Origin: Candidatus Symbiothrix sp.
Lineage (GTDB): Bacteria > Bacteroidota > Bacteroidia > Bacteroidales > Azobacteroidaceae
Length of the DNA: 18,593 bases
Reading direction: 5' to 3'
Assembly (NCBI GenBank): GCA_031270925.1
Contig: JAISWY010000325.1
Location: forward strand, 1-18,593
Shown: positions 7,887 through 18,593 of the stretch, piece by piece
Layout of the letters: every line of letters begins with the position of its first letter
Numbering within the stretch: the first letter of the stretch is position 1
Position numbers and translations under genes: made by a program
Notes under the pieces: generated by a model
Seen by the model: only the letters and a program-made list of their open reading frames with translations
Database searches by the model: none
Told to the model about the DNA's origin: nothing

Positions 7887-10046
7887 ATGATCATGAAGAT
7901 TAAAAATTATCTCATCAAGCAAGCAGGGCTTTTACTAATGTTGTTGGCAAGCCTTGCACAAGTGAATGCGCAAACCATCGAAGCCGAAGCATTCGTTGAA
8001 AGCGCTTACGTCATCGTTCACGACGCCGAACTTTTCTCCGGCGGCCAATTTGTGGAGATGAACGCGGCCTACGGCAGTTATGTGAAGTACATGATAACTG
8101 TTCCGGCAGCGGGAACTTACGATTTCGCGATAGACTACGCTACCATGAACGGTCGCAGTATGTACATCAAAGTAGAAAACTATGTGCCGGTTATTGCCGT
8201 ATTCGACATATTTACCGGTTCGTGGGACGGCTCGGAAGGAACGGACGAAGAGGGCAATCCTTTATCCGGCATTATGACGCTGACCCTGCCCGTCTATCTC
8301 AACGCGGGCGAAAATGAAGTGGAAATCGGCGCTTTCGACGGTAAAGACGGCAGTTTCGCTCCCAACTTCGACAAGTTCACGGTATCACCGTCGGACGAAA
8401 CGCTCGTTCCCGCCGTATTGCCCGCCGCACTTACTTTTGAAGCCGAAAATGCAAGTGTTATTTCGGTAGAAGTGAACGACGCCGAATGTTATTCGGGAGG
8501 CAAGGGCGTGTTCAACATCGGTGCATCAAGCAAGGTTCAGTTTGAAAACATCGACGTTTCCGAAGAGGGCAGTTATAACGTAACAGCTTATTACACAACC
8601 TTCGGCGAACGTAATTTTACGGTCAAGGCAAACAATTTCCTGCCTGTAAAAATGCCCTGTAAAATCGGTTTGCCCTATTGGACTTGTCCCGAAAACGAAG
8701 AGCAGGCAAACGATCCGACGCGCCCCAACATTCTGAAAAAGACCGTTCAAGTATGGCTCAATGCGGGTAGTAATAATACCGTAACGATTTCGAGTTTCCA
8801 AAGCGGTTTCTGTCCTAATCTGGATAAAATCGAAATCGTGAAATCAGGCTTGGCGCTGGAAAAACCCGATTACGAGGTAATGGCGGCTGTTTTCGATTTT
8901 ACCGACAATGTGGTGGACTTCGCTGCCGATTTTATGGAAGAACAGGTAACCGACAGCGCCAATATTTCCCGCTTGATCGACAATAACGAATACACTATTT
9001 ACACCAATGAGGGCGTTTCGTCAACAAAAATCACGGCAAAAACAGCGTATCCGATTATTCTTACCGGTTACGCCATTGCCGGCGCTTTCGGACAATCCAA
9101 CGAACTGTTGGATGATTGGACATTGGAATATTCGACCGATGGCGCCGAATGGAACGCCGTTGCAAAAACGCTCACAACCGATGCAGGCTTTTATCGCAAC
9201 ATCACTACCGGATACAATCTCGACAATCTTGTATCGGCGCAATATTATCGCCTGACCGCCACCGGCAATGGGAAAGTGGAAATCGGCGAATGGCAATTAT
9301 TCGGTGTACCGTACATCAGCGCCGAGCAGCCTTTCCCCAACGACGATCTTACAGCCTATGTCGATTTTAATGAAATACTCAACTATTCGATGGGCGACCC
9401 CGATGGTTGGAACAGAGGAGAGGGAGGAAACGAAGTTTTTGAAAACGTGTTTGATAAACAACTGAATACCGTTTATACGGTGGCTGACCAAAAGAATTTC
9501 TACGTTCAGTTTGAAACTCCCGATTTTGTTACGTTGAAAAGCTACGCGCTGACAGGACGTTTCAATTGGCCGGGCCGCAACCCGTCGAAATGGAAAATAG
9601 AAGCTCTCGACTTGGAAACCGGCGAATGGCTTGTGCTGGATGCACGCGAAAACATCAAATTCCCCGCCAATGCCTCCACGCTGATGTTCAATATTAAAGA
9701 ACCTGTTGAAACCGTATTGTATAAATTGAGCGTTGAAGACAGTGCAGGCGACGGTACAATCAACTTGGTGCAATGGCAAATGTTCAAAGATTGGTTCGGT
9801 GTTTCACAACAGCCCGACGGTATCAGCAATATAGCCTACAATTTGCCGGTAACGATTGTATCGAACAAAGGCGCCATCCAACTGTATTCGACGTCCGCAA
9901 AAGACTTGCCGTTTACTGTATTCGATTTGCTTGGAAAACGGATTGAAAGCGGCGTTTGTCGTCAAGGCCTTACCGAAATCAACGCCGACAACGGCATTTA
10001 CATTATTCGGATCGGCGAAACCGCAAGCAAGGTATTGGTAAAATAA
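7887..10046 (+). CDS. T9SS-secreted protein with four carbohydrate-binding-type modules
   Basis: This 719-residue protein has a signal peptide (about 1-28, ending VNAQ; ATG at 7893, residue 3, is an alternative start) and no recognisable catalytic domain. Two CBM6/CBM35-like beta-sandwiches span about 30-167 and 182-317; each opens with an EAE motif (IEAEAF, FEAEN) and closes with PNFDKF or PNLDKIEI, the hallmark layout of these modules. Two discoidin-like (F5/8 type C or CBM32-like) domains follow, about 332-475 (EWQLFGVPYI at its end) and 498-636 (QWQMF at its end). The last 70 residues, about 650-719, match a T9SS type A sorting domain: FTVFDLLGKRI, a GIYIIRI strand and a final basic KVLVK. 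It is therefore expected to be carried across the outer membrane and anchored or released there. It sits 40 bases after the SusE-like gene. The likely role is holding the glycan or attaching cells to it. A novel activity in one of the modules cannot be excluded. Confidence 0.82.
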   Translation: MIMKIKNYLIKQAGLLLMLLASLAQVNAQTIEAEAFVESAYVIVHDAELFSGGQFVEMNAAYGSYVKYMITVPAAGTYDFAIDYATMNGRSMYIKVENYVPVIAVFDIFTGSWDGSEGTDEEGNPLSGIMTLTLPVYLNAGENEVEIGAFDGKDGSFAPNFDKFTVSPSDETLVPAVLPAALTFEAENASVISVEVNDAECYSGGKGVFNIGASSKVQFENIDVSEEGSYNVTAYYTTFGERNFTVKANNFLPVKMPCKIGLPYWTCPENEEQANDPTRPNILKKTVQVWLNAGSNNTVTISSFQSGFCPNLDKIEIVKSGLALEKPDYEVMAAVFDFTDNVVDFAADFMEEQVTDSANISRLIDNNEYTIYTNEGVSSTKITAKTAYPIILTGYAIAGAFGQSNELLDDWTLEYSTDGAEWNAVAKTLTTDAGFYRNITTGYNLDNLVSAQYYRLTATGNGKVEIGEWQLFGVPYISAEQPFPNDDLTAYVDFNEILNYSMGDPDGWNRGEGGNEVFENVFDKQLNTVYTVADQKNFYVQFETPDFVTLKSYALTGRFNWPGRNPSKWKIEALDLETGEWLVLDARENIKFPANASTLMFNIKEPVETVLYKLSVEDSAGDGTINLVQWQMFKDWFGVSQQPDGISNIAYNLPVTIVSNKGAIQLYSTSAKDLPFTVFDLLGKRIESGVCRQGLTEINADNGIYIIRIGETASKVLVK

Positions 10047-14573
<4,527 letters not shown>

Positions 14574-14633
14574 TGGCTTTGATAAGATTTTTAAATATTT
14601 TCCGGTTCTCCTATTTTAAATTATAATTAGAAA

Positions 14634-17102
14634 ATGAAAAACATCATCAATTTTCTTTTGGTCCTATTCTGTTGTTTATCTTCCGCAACGCTTGCGGCAA
14701 AAGGTAACGAAAACACTTACAACCGATTGAACATCGTTTATATCGGCAACAGCATTACCATCTCCCACGGATTGCAACGCACGCCCCCCGATGCGGCTGT
14801 GAAAAATCTGGAAAACACAGGCTATACGGTGCGTTATGTGAATTGTGGTGTGAGCGGTTCTACAACCGTCGATTGGTTGCCCGGCGGTAATCTTTTTCCC
14901 AATGCCGTGAACGCCGCCAAGCAATTGGATGCGACCCATGCACAACTCGTTTTTTCGCTGATGCTCGGCACAAACGACAGCGCAATACAAGGTACAAACG
15001 GTGCGCCGGTTTCGACCACAACATACAAGCAAAACGTGCAGGCCATTATCAACGCCCTGCGCGAATATTTCCCCGACAGCAAATTTGTGCTGAATCGACC
15101 CACTTACTATACGCCCAACACGCATAACGGCGCCCGGTATTTGCAGGAAGGATTAGACCGTTTGCAAACTTATTTTCCTGTAATTCAAACTATTATAGAA
15201 GAAAATGCCGGCTATGTCTTTGAAGGTGATACGGAAGCTTTCACGTTTTTCAAAGACAATTATTTGCAATACCTGCAAGCCGAAGCAGGCAATTCCGGTA
15301 CGTTTTATTTACATCCCAATCAAGAGGGAGCAGACAAACTCGGCAAATTTTGGGCTGATGGAATAGAACATTATTTTGAAAGCTGGGGCATCGCACAATT
15401 GACCGAAAGAATCAAAATCGCCTGCATCGGTAACAGCATTACCGAAAACGCAAGCGTGGCGGGAAAATATAAGTATCCAGCTGTGCTGCAACAACTTTTG
15501 GGCGACAACTATGATGTGAAAAATTACGGTATAGGTGCGCGTACCATGCTCTCGAAAGGCGATTATCCGTATATCAATGAGCAAAAATACCGCGACGCAT
15601 TGGCGTGGCAACCCGATATTGTGATAATAAAACTCGGAACAAACGATGCCAAGCCAAACAACTGGGTACATAAAGACGAGTTTCAACAGGATTATATCAA
15701 CTTTGTCAATTCCTTCAAAAACCTGCCAAACAATCCGCAAATTTACGTTTGTTACCCGATTCCGGCTTTTCCGAATAATTGGCTCGACATTCCGGTTGAA
15801 CGTTATACCAACGAACTGTTTCCGATGATAGCCAACGCAGCGCAGGCAACCGGAGCCACGCTTATCGACCTCTACACGCCTTTTCTCGGACACGAAGAAT
15901 TGACTTACGATAAAATTCACCCCAACTTTCGCGGCACAAGCCTGATGGCCTACCTTATCGGCAACGTTATTTGTCCGGAATGTAATATCGTGTTGCCGGC
16001 GGATTTTTTCGCCCGCAAAGCCGGTTCCGATTTCACCGACAAGGCAACTGTATTGACTTCTTCTCCCAATACAAATTTTCAACAACTAATTGATAACAAC
16101 ACGCTTACCGGCATTAAGGAAAGTTTTACCGGAGAAGCATGGTTTGCCGTCAAGCTGGCGGAAAACACAAAAATAACCGGCTATGCGCTGACTTCTCCCG
16201 GCGGCGATGCGGCAAACTTCCCGAAGTCGTGGAAACTGCAAGGCTCGTTTTCCGGCAATACATGGATAAATATTGATACTCGCGAAAACGTCCAATTCAA
16301 TCCGCTGGAAACAAAAATTTACGAGCTACCGTTCAACAATGTCAGTGAATTGACGCCTTATCGCAACTTCCGATTACTGATAAACGCCAACAACGGTGGC
16401 GATTTCATAGCAATCAACGAATGGCAGTTGCTTGGCTTTGAGAGCATTATGGAAAGCGATGTAACCAACAACGGCGGCGTAATCACAGGACAATACACAG
16501 GCTATCCCGGCGAATTGGTAGAAAATCTGATTGACAATAATCGTGGTACAAAATATTGCGTGGTTGATAAGGGACCGATTTGGATACAATATGATTCGCC
16601 CACACCGGTCAAAATCAAATCATACAAGATACATTCATGCATTGATATTTTCGACCGTAATCTGCGAGCATGGCAAATTCTCGGTTCGGAAAACGGCAAC
16701 GACTGGGAAATTCTTGATGAACGTGAAAATCAGGATTTTATCGCACGCTACCACCTTGTCGAATTTCCAACGCATGTCAATAAGGCATTCAGTCATTTCC
16801 GCCTGAACATACAGGAAATTTACACGGGAACCACTTTCCAAATTGCCGAATGGCAGCTTTTTGAAGGCGCACCGAATACGTCAATTGAAAGCCTTAAAGC
16901 CGATTGCGCCGTGTTTTCAAAAGACGGGAAAATAATCATCCGTTCCGAAGGAAAAAACCATTTGGCTTTTGATGTTTACAATCTTCTCGGCTCGAAAATA
17001 AAGAGCGGAATTTGCACCGGCGGTACAACCGAAATTGCCATCAATAACGGTTTCTACCTTGTACAAGTTGGAAATGTAGGGAATAAAATTTTGGTACGAT
17101 AA
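14634..17102 (+). CDS. Tandem SGNH/GDSL esterase with discoidin-like modules and T9SS sorting domain
   Basis: This 822-residue protein (signal peptide about 1-22) holds two SGNH-hydrolase domains in series. The first, about 31-252, has GNSIT with Ser40, GTND at 112-115 and a block V His227. The second, about 258-450, has GNSIT with Ser268, GTND at 335-338 and a complete DKIH block V (Asp426, His429). Such enzymes remove acetyl or other acyl groups from polysaccharides. The first domain has FYLH where DxxH is expected, so it may be weak, inactive or use a Ser-His dyad. Two discoidin-like domains follow at about 455-600 (ending EWQLLGF) and 603-750 (ending EWQLFE), then a T9SS type A sorting domain at about 752-822 with VYNLLGSKIKSG and final KILVR. 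It starts after the longest gap of the operon (60 AT-rich bases) and ends 10 bases before the next gene. An acetylesterase role for glycan deacylation is inferred from family and context. Confidence 0.87.
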   Translation: MKNIINFLLVLFCCLSSATLAAKGNENTYNRLNIVYIGNSITISHGLQRTPPDAAVKNLENTGYTVRYVNCGVSGSTTVDWLPGGNLFPNAVNAAKQLDATHAQLVFSLMLGTNDSAIQGTNGAPVSTTTYKQNVQAIINALREYFPDSKFVLNRPTYYTPNTHNGARYLQEGLDRLQTYFPVIQTIIEENAGYVFEGDTEAFTFFKDNYLQYLQAEAGNSGTFYLHPNQEGADKLGKFWADGIEHYFESWGIAQLTERIKIACIGNSITENASVAGKYKYPAVLQQLLGDNYDVKNYGIGARTMLSKGDYPYINEQKYRDALAWQPDIVIIKLGTNDAKPNNWVHKDEFQQDYINFVNSFKNLPNNPQIYVCYPIPAFPNNWLDIPVERYTNELFPMIANAAQATGATLIDLYTPFLGHEELTYDKIHPNFRGTSLMAYLIGNVICPECNIVLPADFFARKAGSDFTDKATVLTSSPNTNFQQLIDNNTLTGIKESFTGEAWFAVKLAENTKITGYALTSPGGDAANFPKSWKLQGSFSGNTWINIDTRENVQFNPLETKIYELPFNNVSELTPYRNFRLLINANNGGDFIAINEWQLLGFESIMESDVTNNGGVITGQYTGYPGELVENLIDNNRGTKYCVVDKGPIWIQYDSPTPVKIKSYKIHSCIDIFDRNLRAWQILGSENGNDWEILDERENQDFIARYHLVEFPTHVNKAFSHFRLNIQEIYTGTTFQIAEWQLFEGAPNTSIESLKADCAVFSKDGKIIIRSEGKNHLAFDVYNLLGSKIKSGICTGGTTEIAINNGFYLVQVGNVGNKILVR

Positions 17103-17112
17103 ATAGAAAAAC

Positions 17113-18593
17113 ATGAAACGAATATTTTTGACACTGCATTTTTTATTGCTTATGCTGCATTTTTCATTTTCGCAGTTGGTAGTCAAACTCGAAGCCGAAA
17201 ACGCGCAGCTTTACGGCGATTTGAAAGTGAAGCCGACAAACGGTTCGACGATACAGGGACTTTCCGGCGGAAAATATGTCGGCGATTTCATTTTGCAGTC
17301 GAACTCATATTTGCAGTTTACCGATGTTGAAATTCCCGCAGCAGGCGCTTACGAATTGCGTATTTTTTCGATGGGTTCCGGTCGTCCGTTGTCGATAAAA
17401 GTAAATCACTACCGCAAAAGTGTTGTGATGACCGAAAATTCGCCCGCTTGGGACGACGCACCCGCCTCGATGGTTTCCACGCTGATTTATTTGGATGCCG
17501 GCAAAAACAAACTGACTTTCGGCTGCCACAACGACCACGGGCCTAATCTCGATAAGTTTGAAATCCATCAAACCAATCAAACCATTCCACAGCCCGAAGT
17601 AGAAAAAATCGCTTTCATATCGAGCCACACCGATGAAGCGGAAATTACGACGCAACACGCCAATGAGACATTGCCGTATTTGGCTGATAATGATGAATAT
17701 ACAATCTATAAAGCCGAAGAAGTAACGGTTACTCAAATAGTCGCCAAATGCAAACAGCCGATATTGCTTACCGGATACTTGCTTTCGGCAGGTTTGCAAA
17801 ACACTCATGACACAGGCAGTTGGGAACTTGAAATGTCGAAAGACGGACAAGCGTGGGAAAAAATCACACCCAATTCGGTTACCGACTTGTCGGGTGCGAA
17901 ACTGTTTTCGGTAACTCGTTTGGCGTCGCAGGCTTCGACAAAATCGGCGCAATATTACCGCCTCACGGCAAAAGGGAATACAAATGTAGAAGTGGCCGAA
18001 TGGCAACTTTTCGGTATTCCGTATATTGCAGACAGCGACGGCAAAATTTTTCCCGCCGACATTACCGAAGGACTTGATATGCAAACGGTTGCTCGCGCTT
18101 TTCCCGAAGGAGGCGCCGGACAGAAATATGCCAATCTGTTTAACAGGAAAGCGAATCTTAAATATCTTGCCAAAGACACAAAATCATATTTTATTGAAAT
18201 AGAATTAGATAAACCCTATAAATTACATTCAAGCACATTGACTTCGGCCGCAGATTTCCCCGACCGCGACCCGAAACGATGGACATTGAACGGCTTCAAT
18301 CCCGAAACCGGTTGGGTGGAACTCGACCGCCGGACAGAGTTTACTTTTCCGTGCCGCCTTGCTACCATGCGTTTCGACATTGACAACGAAACGCTGTTTA
18401 CCAAAATTCTACTCGCCGTGGAAGAAAACAATGGAAGCGCTGACAGTCAGCTGCTTAAATGGCAAATTTTCGGCGAAGAAGCAAACGTTACACCCGGACA
18501 AATGCAATACGAAGACCGCGCCGACAGCTTGTTGAAAAACATGACTTTGCACGAAAAACTGATTTATGTGGGTGGTACAAACTGGATGTACAC
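17113..18593 (+). CDS. GH3 glycosidase with N-terminal CBM6/35-like and discoidin-like modules (3' end cut off)
   Basis: An open frame runs from the ATG at 17113, ten bases after the preceding stop, to the window edge without a stop, giving 493 complete codons. Residues 1-21 form a signal peptide ending FSFSQ. A CBM6/CBM35-like module spans about 24-152 (KLEAENAQ at the start, GPNLDKFEI at the end). Two discoidin-like domains follow at about 165-308 (ending EWQLFGIPYI) and 325-462 (ending KWQIFGEE). From about 466 the sequence EDRADSLLKNMTLHEKL is the typical N-terminal start of a GH3 (beta-glucosidase/beta-xylosidase type) barrel. The catalytic residues lie outside the window, so the activity is uncertain. 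The module order matches the second to fourth modules of the 719-residue protein encoded at 7887-10046. Whether it also ends in a T9SS domain cannot be seen. Confidence 0.85.
   Translation, partial: MKRIFLTLHFLLLMLHFSFSQLVVKLEAENAQLYGDLKVKPTNGSTIQGLSGGKYVGDFILQSNSYLQFTDVEIPAAGAYELRIFSMGSGRPLSIKVNHYRKSVVMTENSPAWDDAPASMVSTLIYLDAGKNKLTFGCHNDHGPNLDKFEIHQTNQTIPQPEVEKIAFISSHTDEAEITTQHANETLPYLADNDEYTIYKAEEVTVTQIVAKCKQPILLTGYLLSAGLQNTHDTGSWELEMSKDGQAWEKITPNSVTDLSGAKLFSVTRLASQASTKSAQYYRLTAKGNTNVEVAEWQLFGIPYIADSDGKIFPADITEGLDMQTVARAFPEGGAGQKYANLFNRKANLKYLAKDTKSYFIEIELDKPYKLHSSTLTSAADFPDRDPKRWTLNGFNPETGWVELDRRTEFTFPCRLATMRFDIDNETLFTKILLAVEENNGSADSQLLKWQIFGEEANVTPGQMQYEDRADSLLKNMTLHEKLIYVGGTNWMY

Noticed and set aside
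14574..14633. AT-rich 60-base gap as an internal promoter or terminator
   Set aside because: No stable hairpin and no TTTG / TAnnTTTG pair at proper spacing was found, so only a slightly longer operon spacer can be claimed.

Overview
The window is the start and middle of a polysaccharide utilization locus (PUL) from a member of the Bacteroidota, most likely a Bacteroidales relative. The evidence is a FecR-type anti-sigma factor, a SusC-type TonB-dependent transporter and a SusD-type lipoprotein in order, followed by a SusE-like lipoprotein and exported glycan-active proteins. Shine-Dalgarno sequences are weak and spacers AT-rich, as is usual in the phylum. The C-terminal sorting domains of the type IX secretion system (T9SS) on three proteins argue against the genus Bacteroides, which lacks T9SS. 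They fit lineages such as Dysgonomonas, Proteiniphilum or Paludibacter, or related gut or environmental groups; the exact genus cannot be read from this sequence.

Layout. Positions 1-339 hold no gene but at least four hairpin or repeat-like elements. From 340 to the right edge all eight genes lie on the + strand with gaps of only 7-60 bases, which suggests one operon. In order they are: the FecR-like anti-sigma factor (340-1359); the SusC-like transporter with an N-terminal STN signalling domain (1367-4729); the SusD-like lipoprotein (4760-6643); the SusE-like surface lipoprotein (6662-7846); a 719-residue T9SS-secreted protein made only of binding modules (7887-10046); a 1502-residue LacZ-type GH2 with four extra C-terminal modules (10065-14573); a tandem SGNH esterase with two discoidin-like modules and a sorting domain (14634-17102); and the 5' part of a GH3 glycosidase with about 465 residues of binding modules before its catalytic domain (17113 to beyond 18593).

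How they may work together (inference from family roles). The T9SS cargo proteins would act outside the outer membrane: the GH2 removes beta-galactosyl or similar residues, the SGNH protein removes O-acyl (probably acetyl) groups, and the binding-only protein holds the glycan. SusD and the SusE-like lipoprotein capture oligosaccharides and SusC imports them. The SusC STN domain can report ligand to FecR, which would release an ECF sigma factor; no sigma gene lies next to fecR in the window. The substrate is probably a decorated, acylated, beta-linked plant or algal polysaccharide, but it cannot be named. No endo-acting backbone hydrolase is seen before the window ends.

The most notable features are a recurring module block (CBM6/35-like plus two discoidin-like domains) shared by the stand-alone binding protein and the GH3 enzyme, the asymmetric catalytic motifs of the tandem SGNH protein, and the combination of a Sus system with T9SS cargo in one operon.
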